A stretch of DNA of 64,000 nt. Source: QZKY01 sp963666295 (GTDB lineage: Bacteria; Pseudomonadota; Gammaproteobacteria; Burkholderiales; Burkholderiaceae_D). The stretch is from positions 1 to 64,000 of the forward strand of contig OY762707.1 of NCBI GenBank assembly GCA_963666295.1, written 5' to 3'. The position numbers and the translations under genes were made by a program. The notes beneath the pieces were generated by a model, which worked only from the letters and a program-made list of their open reading frames with translations, was not told where the DNA came from and searched no databases. Positions 33,950 through 43,881 of the stretch are shown one piece after another. How positions within the stretch are numbered: the first letter of the stretch is position 1; every line of letters starts with the position of its first letter.

Positions 33950-34431
33950 CTGTTGAGCTTTCGAATGCGCTCGGCAGGAGAAATGACGTCCGTCAGTCGA
34001 ATGCCAAACTTGTCGTTGACCACAACCACTTCACCCTGAGCAATCAAACAGCCATTGACCAGCACATCCATCGGTTCACCAGCCAGACCTTCCAGCTCAA
34101 CAACTGACCCCTGCGCCAGTTGCAGCAAATTCTTGATGGGGATCTTTGCTCTACCCAATTCAACCGTTAGCTGTACCGGAATATCCATGACGAAATTAAT
34201 ATCGTTCACCATTCCTTCCGGTGTTGAGCCAGCGAAATCCTGAAAAACAGTCGATGCAGCAGCCTCTGCCTTAAGATGCGAATTAGCACCCGCACCGGAT
34301 TCTGCCTGCGCCTGCTCGGCCATGGCTGCGCCCCAGTCATCCGTAGCAGCGGAGGATTCTGTCTGAGCCTGTTCTGTCATTGCAGCCATCCATTCGTCTT
34401 CAACGGTCGTTTTTTTGTTTTGCTCAGCCAC
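33946..34431 (-). CDS. fliN: Flagellar motor switch protein FliN
   Basis: A C-ring component, 161 residues. The C-terminal SpoA domain shows IPVQLTVELGRAKIPIKNLL, EPMDVLVNGCLIAQGEVVVV and FGIRLTDVISPAERI. The best start is GTG at 34431: AAGGAGG lies at ideal spacing and the start overlaps the fliM stop by eight bases. ATGs at 34455 and 34461 lack this. The N-terminal region carries a duplicated segment, DEWMAAMTEQAQTESSA and DDWGAAMAEQAQAESGA, where ordinary FliN has one such peptide. Confidence 0.93.
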   Translation of the reverse strand: MAEQNKKTTVEDEWMAAMTEQAQTESSAATDDWGAAMAEQAQAESGAGANSHLKAEAAASTVFQDFAGSTPEGMVNDINFVMDIPVQLTVELGRAKIPIKNLLQLAQGSVVELEGLAGEPMDVLVNGCLIAQGEVVVVNDKFGIRLTDVISPAERIRKLNR

Positions 34432-35425
34432 GTCTGCCTCCTTGTGCTTTATCATCCGCACCTATTTGAACCATTTTCTCGACCTTAAGCGCGTACTGGC
34501 CGTTGAATTTCCCGTAACTGCATTCCATGATGGGTACGCCATCCACTCGCGCTTCTATGAATTCCGGGATATTAAGAGGAAGGATGTCACCTTCTTTCAT
34601 GTTCAATATGCCACCAACTGTTGAATTTGCTGTCCCCAGATTGGCGACGATCTCAACTTCTGCAGTCTGAAGTTGCTGCGTCATCAATCGTATCCAGCGC
34701 TTGTCTATCTCCAGCGTCTCGCCCTGAACGCTACTTGTGAGAATATCGCGCACCGGTTCAATCATGGCGTACGGCGTACAGATATGCATATCGCCGCTCA
34801 CTTCACCTAGTTCAATCGTAAATGAGGTGGTTACCACAACTTCGTTTGGGGTCGCAATATTCGCAAACTGCGTATTCATTTCAGAGCGAACATACTCAAA
34901 TTCAATTGGAAAAATTGGCTCCCATGACTTCGCATAATTCTCAAAAACGATTTCCAAAGTGCGCAAAATGATGCGCTGTTCAGTCTGCGTAAAGTCTCGG
35001 CCTTCAACACGGGTATGGAAACGGCCATCACCACCAAAAAGATTGTCAATAATCAGAAAAACCAAATTGGGATCCATCACAATCAACGCCGTGCCACGCA
35101 GCGGTTTCATGTGAACAAGATTCAAATTGGTTGGTACAACCAGATTGCGTATGAATTCGCTGTATTTCGAAACGCGTACCGACCCGACAGATATCTCTGC
35201 AGTGCGTCGGATAAAATTAAACAAGCCTATCCGGTAGAGTCGGGCAAAGCGTTCGTTGATAATCTCAAGCGTGGGCATCCTGCCACGCACGATGCGTTCT
35301 TGCGTGGCAAGGTTGTAAGGGCGGATGCCGGAACTGTCCTCAACGACCTTATCTTCATCCTGGTCGCCAGTGACGCCCCTAAGTAGCGCATCAACTTCTT
35401 CTTGTGAGAGAAAAGTTTCTGACAT
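34424..35425 (-). CDS. fliM: Flagellar motor switch protein FliM
   Basis: A 333-residue C-ring protein. The N-terminal LSQEEVDALLRGV is the CheY-P-binding peptide. The middle domain contains MPTLEIINERFARLYR and MKPLRGTALIVMDPNLVF. A SpoA domain forms the C-terminus. It controls rotation direction. It starts 10 bases after fliL ends. Confidence 0.96.
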   Translation of the reverse strand: MSETFLSQEEVDALLRGVTGDQDEDKVVEDSSGIRPYNLATQERIVRGRMPTLEIINERFARLYRIGLFNFIRRTAEISVGSVRVSKYSEFIRNLVVPTNLNLVHMKPLRGTALIVMDPNLVFLIIDNLFGGDGRFHTRVEGRDFTQTEQRIILRTLEIVFENYAKSWEPIFPIEFEYVRSEMNTQFANIATPNEVVVTTSFTIELGEVSGDMHICTPYAMIEPVRDILTSSVQGETLEIDKRWIRLMTQQLQTAEVEIVANLGTANSTVGGILNMKEGDILPLNIPEFIEARVDGVPIMECSYGKFNGQYALKVEKMVQIGADDKAQGGRRG

Positions 35426-35435
35426 GTCTTTTCAG

Positions 35436-35987
35436 CTATTGAACAATAAACGAAGTAAACAATGCGTTTGTTGCAGAGAGCGGCTTTGCACCTGCATAAA
35501 ATGGATCACTTACCGCAGCGACAATTTCTTCTGCCAACTGCTGCTTGCCTTTGACCGTCGTAATTTCCGACGCTTTTTTGCTTGAAAGCAACAACAAAAG
35601 GCGACTTCTCACTTGCGGTTTATAAATTTTCAAACGCTCAAGATCATCTTCTTCCTTGATTTGCAGCGTAATGCCGATCTGAAGTACGCGCTCCTCATTC
35701 TCCTCTGGCTGCAGATTGACCGTGAAGGTATCCAGTTTCACGAAAACAGGCGGCTCAGCTTCTTTGCCTTCCACAACTTGTTCTGCAGCTTCATCTTGGC
35801 TAGCCGGACTTTTCTTGCCCATAAAGAAATACCAGCCAGCGCCGCCACCTGCACCGAGCAGCAAAAGCACGATCAGAGAAATAACAATCAGTTTCTTTTT
35901 CGATTTTTTGGGAGCAACAACGGTTTCTCCCGCCTCATCATCGTCAAGCAGTGTTGATCTTCTAACGACATCTGGATCTGTGGCCAT
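35436..35987 (-). CDS. fliL: Flagellar basal-body-associated protein FliL
   Basis: A 183-residue stator-associated membrane protein with one helix (LIVISLIVLLLLGAGGGAGW) after a charged cytoplasmic tail and a periplasmic domain with VKLDTFTVNLQPEENEE and the C-terminal VLFTSFIVQ-type end. AGGAAAATAA precedes the ATG. The 191-bp gap up to fliK holds no gene and no recognisable sigma-28 or sigma-54 promoter. Confidence 0.92.
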   Translation of the reverse strand: MATDPDVVRRSTLLDDDEAGETVVAPKKSKKKLIVISLIVLLLLGAGGGAGWYFFMGKKSPASQDEAAEQVVEGKEAEPPVFVKLDTFTVNLQPEENEERVLQIGITLQIKEEDDLERLKIYKPQVRSRLLLLLSSKKASEITTVKGKQQLAEEIVAAVSDPFYAGAKPLSATNALFTSFIVQ

Positions 35988-36178
35988 TTATTTTCCTATT
36001 GCAAAACAATCAGTGTAAGAACATTATCGTCAAAATCTGCGCCGCAAATAGGTCAAAAAGAAGGATAAGAGGGCGTTTATTTAAAAACGACGCTAATAAA
36101 TGCGCTTCTAGCCACAGCTGACTCCTTCAGATACGCTATTTCACAATTTTTTCGACGTCTCACTACACTTTCTTTTGT

Positions 36179-37339
36179 TCAGACAAAGGTATCTACCAGT
36201 CCTCGCCTGCGCGCAGGCACCACCTCAACACTTTCAGCAGCGGTCATACCACTTTCAAGCATGGCGACCCCATTGCTGTGCCTTGGGTTGCTACCTGATT
36301 CACCCTCAAATCCCTGTTGTTGCGGCGTGCCTGCACTGACACTGGTATTTCCCAATTCAATGCCGGCTTCACCCAGCATTTGCCGTAACCTTGGCATCGC
36401 ATCTTCCAGCGCCTGACGCACCTCTGGCTGCGCCGCCACAAAATTCGCACTTGCCTGATTGTTTGAAACATTCAATGTAATTTGAAGTGGCCCCAGTTCG
36501 GGCGGTGTCAGGTTCAATGAGGCTGTTTGCACTTCGCCACTAACCATCCAGACCACTTGCTGTCCTAATGCCTGATTCCAGGCGGGTGTGGCCACCTCGG
36601 GCGCCAGGTGCGTCATGGGTGACGCACCCTGATTCACAAAGGGATTATTGCCGATGGCCGATTGCTGAAACGGGTTGGTAATAGCCAGACTTTCAGGCAA
36701 GGTTGTTGTGGCGTCCGGAACGGATGCCCCTGTCAAGGCTGACTTTTCGGCCTGACCCAACAACTTGTTACCCGCAATGGCATTGGCAACAGAAGTCTGC
36801 TGAAGAATGTCGTCAGTACTTTCTTCCGCCTTTATTTGCGCTGAGGACGAAGCGTCCTGCTTGAGCAGCGCTTCTTCACTAATTTCCGCAAACTCAGCGC
36901 CAGCTTCGTGAATTACCTTGCGCATTTCTCCTGTCGAAACAAGTGCGCTTTGCGCACCAGATTGCGAAGCAGGAAAGCTGTCTGCAGGCGTTTCAATCTC
37001 AACGGAGTTGCCGGCTTCACCAAGTTGCGCAACAAAAGCCAGGATTTGCCTGGTGTCAGCTGTTTCCTCGGAAACCTTCTCGGACTCCCCATCCTGAGGA
37101 GTCTTCTTTTCTTGTGCTGCATTTGCTTTTTCAGCCACCTTGGCGCTATCGCTGGCTGCGGCTTTCGCATCCTGTGTCTCGGTGTCCTGTTTGTCTTTCG
37201 AAGTGGCCTGGCGCTCGTTCATTTCGCGTGACAGCACCTCATTGAATTTGCTGCTGGAATCAGCCGTTTCGAGCAAACCAGGTTTAGCTCCTGATTCGCT
37301 CAGAATGATATTCGACATCTGAATAGGTGCTGTACTCAT
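36179..37339 (-). CDS. fliK: Flagellar hook-length control protein FliK
   Basis: A 386-residue secreted ruler. The long N-terminal part is disordered-looking, rich in Ala, Ser, Glu and Gln. The C-terminal Flg_hook domain shows LTPPELGPLQITLNVSNNQA and RQALEDAMPRLRQMLGEAGI. It lies between fliJ and fliL, which fits the usual order. A second FliK-like gene is found at 44156. Confidence 0.9.
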   Translation of the reverse strand: MSTAPIQMSNIILSESGAKPGLLETADSSSKFNEVLSREMNERQATSKDKQDTETQDAKAAASDSAKVAEKANAAQEKKTPQDGESEKVSEETADTRQILAFVAQLGEAGNSVEIETPADSFPASQSGAQSALVSTGEMRKVIHEAGAEFAEISEEALLKQDASSSAQIKAEESTDDILQQTSVANAIAGNKLLGQAEKSALTGASVPDATTTLPESLAITNPFQQSAIGNNPFVNQGASPMTHLAPEVATPAWNQALGQQVVWMVSGEVQTASLNLTPPELGPLQITLNVSNNQASANFVAAQPEVRQALEDAMPRLRQMLGEAGIELGNTSVSAGTPQQQGFEGESGSNPRHSNGVAMLESGMTAAESVEVVPARRRGLVDTFV

Positions 37340-37361
37340 GCTCTACCCCGTCCTATTGCAT

Positions 37362-37802
37362 TTACCGCTTGTAATGCAATTTGTTGGTGACAAACTCATC
37401 CGTTTGCTTTTGTTCCCGCTTCATTTCCTTGCGCAGAATTTCTTTTTGCTGGCGCTCAGATAAGGTGCTGTAAGACATTTTTTTCCTCTCAGCCTCTTGC
37501 CACGCCTTCTTTCCATCTGCTACGTGTTTTTGCGCTTCCTTGACAATCCGCTGCTGACTCTCTATCGCCACATCCAGTTTCCCCAAAAAAGACTGGAAGT
37601 TGCGGTAGCCTGCAATCGTTACACCCTCTGTTCTGCTGGCGTGAAAGCGTGCTTCATAATCATTTCTGTACTGCATCAGCAATGCCAATTTTTGCTCTAA
37701 CTCGCCAGCGGTACGAATTTTCCGCCCCAGATTCTCGGCTGCGGCGTCTGACTCCTTGGAAGCCAGCTCAATCAATGTCTGAATAGCGGTAGATTTACGC
37801 AT
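37362..37802 (-). CDS. fliJ: Flagellar export chaperone FliJ
   Basis: A 146-residue, almost entirely coiled-coil protein (Glu, Lys, Gln and Ala rich, no Pro), typical of FliJ, which activates the FliI/FlhA export engine. It contains RNDYEARFHASRTEGVTIAG and ends in the basic HYKR. The ATG at 37802 has no clear ribosome site. It follows fliI after 32 bases. Confidence 0.88.
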   Translation of the reverse strand: MRKSTAIQTLIELASKESDAAAENLGRKIRTAGELEQKLALLMQYRNDYEARFHASRTEGVTIAGYRNFQSFLGKLDVAIESQQRIVKEAQKHVADGKKAWQEAERKKMSYSTLSERQQKEILRKEMKREQKQTDEFVTNKLHYKR

Positions 37803-37834
37803 TAACAATTATATTGACGTTAAAAATAATTCAA

Positions 37835-39235
37835 TCAGTCGAATAGAGCGGTAAGTTCCCCCAAACTCTCATTTAAGGATGCCTGCTCAAATATGCCCTG
37901 CTGCAAAAAAGCTTCAATTTTGCCATGCTTGGCAATCGCCTCATCCAGTACCGGATCACTTCCTGGGCTATAAGCTCCGACGCTGATCAGGTCGCGGTTA
38001 CGCATGTAACGTGAATTCAGTTGCTTAAGGCGGCGCGTCAATTCCTGATGCTTGGGGTCGACAATATTTTGCATGACGCGACTGATGGATTGCTCAATAT
38101 CAATGGCAGGGTAGTGGCCGCTATCGGCAAGCGCGCGATCCAGTACGATATGGCCATCCAAAATGGCGCGCGCGGCGTCAGAAATGGGATCTTGCTGGTC
38201 ATCGCCCTCGGTCAAAACCGTATAAAAGGCTGTGATGGAACCGCCGCCATCCTTGCCGTTTCCGGCACGTTCAACCAACGCCGGCAATTTGGCAAAAACA
38301 GAAGGCGGGTAACCTTTGGTGGCTGGTGGCTCACCAATGGCCAGTGCAATTTCACGCTGTGCCATGGCATAACGCGTCAGAGAATCCATAATTAGCAGGA
38401 CATTCTTTCCCTGATTTCTAAAGTGCTCCGCGATCGTCGTCGCATAAGCCGCGCCCTGAAGTCGAATCAGTGGCGGAGAGTCGGCGGGCGCGGCCACCAC
38501 AACGGAACGTGCCAAACCCTCCGGCCCAAGATTGTCCTCAATAAACTCTTTAACCTCACGACCGCGTTCGCCGATCAAGCCAACGACAATCACATCAGCA
38601 TCGGTGTAACGCGCCATCATTCCCAGCAAGACACTTTTACCCACACCTGAGCCGGCAAACAAGCCCATGCGCTGACCACGCCCGACCGTCAGCATTGCGT
38701 TGATAGCGCGAACCCCCACGTCCAGCACTTCTGTAATAGAGCTGCGAGCGAGCGGATTGATTGTGCGCGCGTTGAGCGGCGCAACATGGCTTGAATTAAT
38801 GGGACCAAGGCTATCCAGTGGTCGGCCAGCGCCATCCACGACACGACCAAGCAACGCCTCTCCCACGGGCATGTGTTTGCTGCGGTCATCAGGGCGACGG
38901 CGCGGGTGGGTAACCGTGCCGACCTTGGGCAAAAGCTCATCTACCTCAACGGGAAAAACCCGCGTACCCGGAATTACTCCTTCAACATCGCTTTGCGGCA
39001 TCAAAAACAGCTTGTCACCCTCGAAGCCAACCACTTCCGCTTCAATGCGTGATCCATTCGCCAGGGGCACCATGCAAGTACTGCCAACAGCAAGACGCAA
39101 GCCAACGGCCTCCATGACCAAGCCCGCAACGCGCGTTACGCGACCTGATACCAGCATCGGCTCTGCGATCTCAAGCAGCGCCCGGCAGTCACGTAAATAA
39201 CTGCGCCACCGCTTGCTATACACCACCTGCGTCAT
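37835..39235 (-). CDS. fliI: Flagellum-specific ATP synthase FliI
   Basis: A 466-residue export ATPase related to the beta subunit of rotary ATPases. Walker A is GSGVGKS at about residues 195-201, with VLLIMDSLTRYAMAQREI and GEPPATKGYPPSVFAKLP as family signatures. It dissociates export chaperones from their cargo at the base of the flagellum. It overlaps fliH by four bases. Confidence 0.96.
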   Translation of the reverse strand: MTQVVYSKRWRSYLRDCRALLEIAEPMLVSGRVTRVAGLVMEAVGLRLAVGSTCMVPLANGSRIEAEVVGFEGDKLFLMPQSDVEGVIPGTRVFPVEVDELLPKVGTVTHPRRRPDDRSKHMPVGEALLGRVVDGAGRPLDSLGPINSSHVAPLNARTINPLARSSITEVLDVGVRAINAMLTVGRGQRMGLFAGSGVGKSVLLGMMARYTDADVIVVGLIGERGREVKEFIEDNLGPEGLARSVVVAAPADSPPLIRLQGAAYATTIAEHFRNQGKNVLLIMDSLTRYAMAQREIALAIGEPPATKGYPPSVFAKLPALVERAGNGKDGGGSITAFYTVLTEGDDQQDPISDAARAILDGHIVLDRALADSGHYPAIDIEQSISRVMQNIVDPKHQELTRRLKQLNSRYMRNRDLISVGAYSPGSDPVLDEAIAKHGKIEAFLQQGIFEQASLNESLGELTALFD

Positions 39236-39885
39236 GGTGTCTCCAGCCAGCTCGAATCACTGTTTAGCGACGCACTAAGACGCTGCCAGCGTGTTGCAAG
39301 CGTCGCATCAATCTGGTTGCTTGCCGTTTCAACACGACAGCCTCCGCGCTTCATTTTCGGGTCTTCGGATAATCGCCATCCTGCCTTGTCCAATTCGTCT
39401 CCCAAATACTGCCTAATAATGGCAGCGTCTCCCGGGTGCAAAAACAGAATTGCTGGCTGTTCAACGGAAGGCAGATAACGTATGGCTTCACTGACGACAG
39501 GAAGCACAATCTCAGGCCGAATTTCCAGTGCCGACTTGAGCATCGCCCGGGCAAAGTCCAGCGCAAGGTCAAGAATTTCCTGCGCAACCAATTCGTTTGC
39601 CTGCTGTAGTTCACGCTGAAATGACTGGGCCGCCTGCCGAATTTGTGCCGCCTGCGCCATAGCTTGCGAGCGGCCTTCCTCAAATCCGGCGGTACGTCCC
39701 TCAGCCAGTCCGGTAGCATAACCCTCAAGGCGCGCCTGCTCACGTGCAGCTGCTATCTGTTCCTTGTCATTTGCAGATTGCTGCTTGATAGAGGAGGAGG
39801 TACTCGGCTCTCCCTCAACATCGAACGACGCCATTTCCCACCGCTGAAACGCGGTCTGTTTTTCCTTTGGCAAAAAATCAGACAT
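39232..39885 (-). CDS. fliH: Flagellar assembly protein FliH
   Basis: A 217-residue stator-like regulator of FliI. After a variable start it has the GxxxG-type stretch EGYATGLAEGRTAGFEEGRS, then a helical region and a C-terminal domain (LDLALDFARAMLKSALEIRP). The start at 39885 overlaps the fliG stop by eight bases; an upstream ATG at 39906 is possible. Confidence 0.88.
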   Translation of the reverse strand: MSDFLPKEKQTAFQRWEMASFDVEGEPSTSSSIKQQSANDKEQIAAAREQARLEGYATGLAEGRTAGFEEGRSQAMAQAAQIRQAAQSFQRELQQANELVAQEILDLALDFARAMLKSALEIRPEIVLPVVSEAIRYLPSVEQPAILFLHPGDAAIIRQYLGDELDKAGWRLSEDPKMKRGGCRVETASNQIDATLATRWQRLSASLNSDSSWLETP

Positions 39886-40873
39886 ACCTGTCTTCACCCT
39901 TGCCACCTAACGTAATCTGACCCTCATCTGCCAGGCGGCGAACAATTTGCAGGATTTCTTTTTGCTGCGCCTCGACCTCAGAAAGACGAACCGGCCCTTT
40001 GGATTCAAGGTCGTCGCGTAGCATCTCAGAAGCGCGCTGAGACATGTTTCTGAAGATTTTTTCGCGCAGATCCTGACTGGAGCCCTTGAGCGCAACGATG
40101 AGCGCTTCTGACTGCACTTCGCGCAACATGGTCTGAATGCCGCGATCTTCAATGTCGAGAATGTTTTCAAAGACAAACATCTCATCCATGATTTTCTGCG
40201 CCATGTCATTATCGTAACGCTTCAGGTTAGCCATGACGGACGCTTCAGTCTCACCGCCGATGTAATTAAGAATCTCGGCAGCCGTGCGAATACCGCCCAT
40301 GGGTTTTTTCTTCATGCTTTCATTGCCGGTAAGCAGCTTGGTCAGCACGTCGTTCAACTCGCGCAAGGCAGCGGGTTGCACGCCGTCAAGCGTTGCAATG
40401 CGCAAAATAACGTCGTTACGTACGCGCTCAGTGAAAATATTCAAAACTTCGCTGGCATGATCGCGCTCCAGATGCACCATGATGGTCGCGATGATCTGTG
40501 GGTGCTCGTTTCTGATCAAATCCGCAATCGACTGCGCATCCATCCATTTTAAACTTTCAATACCGCCCGCATCATGTCCACCAATAATGCGGTTAATCAG
40601 CGATGATGCCTTGTCATCCCCCAGTGCCTTTGTTAGCACATCCCGAATATAGTCATCCGAATCAAGGCCAATTGACGTGTTTTGTTCCGTCTCGGAAGCA
40701 AACGTTTCCAGAACCTTCTGTAACTCATCACTGTTAACTGACTTCATCGTCGACATGGCAGCTCCCAGTCGCTGCACCTCACGCGGCCCAAGGTAGCGCA
40801 TTACCTCTGCAGCTTCTTCCGTGCCGAGAGCGAGCATCAGAATCGCCGCTCTTTCAGTGCCCATATCACTCAT
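39878..40873 (-). CDS. fliG: Flagellar motor switch protein FliG
   Basis: A 331-residue torque-transmitting protein, the same length as E. coli FliG. Signatures are AAEVMRYLGPREVQRLGAAM, HPQIIATIMVHLERDHASEV and, in the C-terminal charged helix region, ALIVALKGSSQDLREKIFRN. The ATG at 40873 follows AGGTGG; a GTG at 40879 is also in frame. It overlaps the end of fliF. Confidence 0.96.
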   Translation of the reverse strand: MSDMGTERAAILMLALGTEEAAEVMRYLGPREVQRLGAAMSTMKSVNSDELQKVLETFASETEQNTSIGLDSDDYIRDVLTKALGDDKASSLINRIIGGHDAGGIESLKWMDAQSIADLIRNEHPQIIATIMVHLERDHASEVLNIFTERVRNDVILRIATLDGVQPAALRELNDVLTKLLTGNESMKKKPMGGIRTAAEILNYIGGETEASVMANLKRYDNDMAQKIMDEMFVFENILDIEDRGIQTMLREVQSEALIVALKGSSQDLREKIFRNMSQRASEMLRDDLESKGPVRLSEVEAQQKEILQIVRRLADEGQITLGGKGEDRYV

Positions 40874-42500
40874 TTCCACCTACCCAGTTCTTTACTACGT
40901 TTGCCACCACTTTCGGATCCTGTTTTGCCATCTGTTTGGCTGCATTAAGATTTTCCTGGTACCCACGCTGTGACGGCGGCTTTACTTGCGGTCCCGACTC
41001 GACAGGCGCTGCGCTCACAGGGGGAGGGGGCGGCGCAAACTGGATACTGGACAACCTTCTCAGCATTGGTCTCACATACATGAAGAACAGATACATTATC
41101 ACAGCGCCACCGAGTATGTACTTGCCAATAGTCATCCCGAGCGACCAAATATCAGCACGCTTCCAGATAGGTACTTTCTTCTCCTCAACCACCTCAGGAA
41201 GCGCGAATGATGCATTAAGCACATTCAATGAATCGCCACGCGCTTCATTAAAGCCCATTGCCTCTTTGACCAGTTCGGTAATTTGCGTTTTTTCGGCATC
41301 ACTTAAGGGTACGAGTGTGGTTTTGCCTTTTTCAATTTGCTGTTTGTAGTTGACAACGACTGCCACAGCCAGGCGTTTGATTCCCCCCATGGGCTGCTGG
41401 GTATAACGAATTGTTTTGTCGACTTCATAGTTCGTCGTCGCCTGTTTCTGCATGTTGTACGGCGTCGTCGCACCTGTTGCTGTTTGTCCGGTCGCCCCTG
41501 GTGTGCCTGCAATGGGTGCGGTAGCCGGTTGCGGCGGCTGATTGGTCAAGGCACCAGGTATCCCCCCCGTGCCAGACCTTGCCAGGGTTTGTGACTCGGC
41601 GCTTTGCTGACTACGAATGGCTGGCTGCTCATTGGGCAACTGATTCGGTTTGTATATTTCAGCAGCCTGTTCAGTGCGAGAAAAATCCACTTCGGCCGTC
41701 GCCTCGGCACGCACGTTGTTTGCCCCAACCAGCGGCGACACGATGGACTCGACACGCTTAACGATACTCCGCTCAATATCATGGATATAGCCAAGCTGTT
41801 TGGGATCCAGGCTATTCGCTCCTGTTTGTCTCTCAGAACCAGAGAGCAGGGTGCCTTGTTGATCAACCACTGTCACATTCGATGCCAGCAAATTCGGAAC
41901 GCTGCTCGCAACAAGGTGAACAATGGCATTCACTTGTGGCTGTTCCAGAACGCGCCCTCCGTGCAGGTTAAGCAGCACGGATGCCGTCGGCTTCTGTTTT
42001 TCGCGGACAAAAACGGAAGGCTTGTGCAAGGCAAGGTGAACACGCGCAGACTTGACAGCGCCGATGGACTGGATGGAACGTGCCATTTCCCCTTCCAGCG
42101 CACGCTGGAAATTCACTTGCTCAAGAAACTGGGAAATCCCCAGCTTTTGCGACTCCATGATTTCGAAGCCGACGCCACCCCCTTTGGGCAAGCCCTGTGA
42201 AGCCAGTTTCAATCGTACTTCATGCACCTTGTCAGCCGGTGCCAAAATGGCATTGCCGCCCTCGGAAACTTTATAGGGGATATTCATCTGCTCCAGAGAA
42301 GCGACGATTGCGCCACCATCCTTCTCCGAAAAATTGGCAAACAGCACACGATAATTTGGTTGCTGACTCCACGTCCAGACGCCAACCATAGCGCCAACGA
42401 TGGCAGCAACCCCAATCATCATGGTCAGCATTTTTGCTGCCGGTGTATAGAAAAAGGCCATAAAGCCGGGAGTCGCCGCTTGTTCTCCTGCAGTTGCCAT
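40866..42500 (-). CDS. fliF: Flagellar MS-ring protein FliF
   Basis: A 544-residue ring protein with two membrane helices (about residues 22-44 and 450-470) and a large periplasmic part. Signatures are GVGFEIMESQKLGISQFLEQ, NFQRALEGEMARSIQSI and VKSARVHLALHKPSVFVRE. The C-terminal tail binds FliG. It is the first gene of the minus-strand group; fliE is divergent from it. Confidence 0.95.
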   Translation of the reverse strand: MATAGEQAATPGFMAFFYTPAAKMLTMMIGVAAIVGAMVGVWTWSQQPNYRVLFANFSEKDGGAIVASLEQMNIPYKVSEGGNAILAPADKVHEVRLKLASQGLPKGGGVGFEIMESQKLGISQFLEQVNFQRALEGEMARSIQSIGAVKSARVHLALHKPSVFVREKQKPTASVLLNLHGGRVLEQPQVNAIVHLVASSVPNLLASNVTVVDQQGTLLSGSERQTGANSLDPKQLGYIHDIERSIVKRVESIVSPLVGANNVRAEATAEVDFSRTEQAAEIYKPNQLPNEQPAIRSQQSAESQTLARSGTGGIPGALTNQPPQPATAPIAGTPGATGQTATGATTPYNMQKQATTNYEVDKTIRYTQQPMGGIKRLAVAVVVNYKQQIEKGKTTLVPLSDAEKTQITELVKEAMGFNEARGDSLNVLNASFALPEVVEEKKVPIWKRADIWSLGMTIGKYILGGAVIMYLFFMYVRPMLRRLSSIQFAPPPPPVSAAPVESGPQVKPPSQRGYQENLNAAKQMAKQDPKVVANVVKNWVGGNE

Positions 42501-42721
42501 TTATTCTCTCCGCGAAAAAATCAACCGGTTTTTTACTTATACCTGACATTGTCGTTTCAATACTGAAAATCAATTGCCTGAATAAAGCGATTTTTCGCCC
42601 TTTTCTTGGCGGCTTGGCATTGCATGCAAGTGATAACTTGTTGGCATCCGGTCATGCGCAAATTCATTGTCAAACAAATGGAAAGGCGGTGCTTTGCGTC
42701 GAGGTAACAGGGGAGAAAAAC

Positions 42722-43057
42722 ATGAGTGTGATCAACACCAGCCAGATCGATGCCATGGTAGCGCAACTGCGCACGGCTGCCGCGCGCGCGCAGGGTGGCG
42801 TGAGTCCTTTTCAGGAAGAGCAGAAAACAGAAAAGACGGACTTTGCCAGTGCGCTCAAATCGTCTCTTGATCAGGTAAACAGCAGCATGATCCAGTCTGA
42901 AGAACTGGGGCAGCGCTTCGTTGCGGGCGACAACAGTGTCAGCCTGTCGGACGTGATGATTTCAGTTCAGAAAGCCAACATCGGCTTCCAGACTACGGTA
43001 CAGGTTAGAAACAAGCTGGTCTCTGCCTACCAGGACATCATGAACATGCAGGTTTGA
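42722..43057 (+). CDS. fliE: Flagellar hook-basal body protein FliE
   Basis: A 111-residue rod/MS-ring junction protein. The C-terminal half shows DVMISVQKANIGFQTTVQVR and NKLVSAYQDIMNMQV, characteristic of FliE. The ATG at 42722 is preceded by GGGGAG at seven bases. It is transcribed away from fliF; the 221-bp gap between them must hold both promoters, but no perfect sigma-54 or sigma-28 site is seen. Confidence 0.94.
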   Translation: MSVINTSQIDAMVAQLRTAAARAQGGVSPFQEEQKTEKTDFASALKSSLDQVNSSMIQSEELGQRFVAGDNSVSLSDVMISVQKANIGFQTTVQVRNKLVSAYQDIMNMQV

Positions 43058-43085
43058 GCATATTTCGGCTTGTCGCCAGTAATGC

Positions 43086-43835
43086 TTAAACCATTCCGGA
43101 AGCCTTGGCATTCTGATCACGTTCAAGTTTGGTGATGTAGCGCTGAAGCGTCATCAAGGTGCTATTGGGCATTCCTACAAATTGGCACCCTATGCGCCTG
43201 AACTTGTTTCCATTTGGCGCCTTCGCCTCCTGTGAATTCCTTACTTGCAGATTGACGGTAACCGTCCTTTTCGGCCCCAGGACTATTTTGCACCCCTCAT
43301 AAACCTTTCCGGTCGTGCTATCCAGGCTTAACTCTTCGTCAAACAGCCCCACACCACCAGCACTGATGTCACGCAAGAACAGGGTCGTTTCCTTCGGGCC
43401 ATCTGCCGCTTCATAAGTAAACCTTACCCGCTCACGAAGCGCCTGAACACGATAAAACTCGCGTCTTTGCACGCGCACCAAAGTCTCAGGAATGGCAAAA
43501 CAGAAAGCCGCTCGATTTTCATGCAAACAACCGTCCAGATATCTGGAGAAAAAGAGAATGCGAATTCTGTCCAGCGTCGTTTCAAAAGAAATGTTGTCAC
43601 TATCCACAATTCGCTGGTTTTGTTCACGGTTTTTGCCGCAATCAACATACACCGTACCCGTTTTCTCATCCACCTCAAGAATGGTTGTCACAATGGTTTC
43701 AGTCCCCTTGTTAAAAACCATCCTGACAAGCTGGGTTGTTTCCATAATGCCACGCAATATCGAAGTGATTTCACGTTTTGAATACACCTGATAGGGGCCA
43801 AGATTTTCAATGCCGATTGAATGCAGATAATTCAT
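43086..43835 (-). CDS. YcgR-like PilZ-domain flagellar brake protein
   Basis: A 249-residue two-domain protein. The N-terminal half resembles the YcgR PilZ-N domain. The C-terminal PilZ domain carries the cyclic-di-GMP motifs: RVQRREFYRV (RxxxR type) and DISAGGVGL ((D/N)xSxxG), followed by RRIGCQFVGM. Such proteins bind c-di-GMP and slow the motor. The position within the flagellar cluster fits. The usual name ycgR is likely but is withheld because sequence detail is limited. Confidence 0.87.
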   Translation of the reverse strand: MNYLHSIGIENLGPYQVYSKREITSILRGIMETTQLVRMVFNKGTETIVTTILEVDEKTGTVYVDCGKNREQNQRIVDSDNISFETTLDRIRILFFSRYLDGCLHENRAAFCFAIPETLVRVQRREFYRVQALRERVRFTYEAADGPKETTLFLRDISAGGVGLFDEELSLDSTTGKVYEGCKIVLGPKRTVTVNLQVRNSQEAKAPNGNKFRRIGCQFVGMPNSTLMTLQRYITKLERDQNAKASGMV

Positions 43836-43881
43836 TTTTTCTTTTCTGATATGAACTGTGTTTAAACCATTTCTTTTTTAG

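Noticed and set aside
42600..42640. Possible sigma-54 promoter near TTGGCATTGCATGC between fliF and fliE
   Set aside because: The GG and GC pairs are not separated by the required 10 bases in any register.
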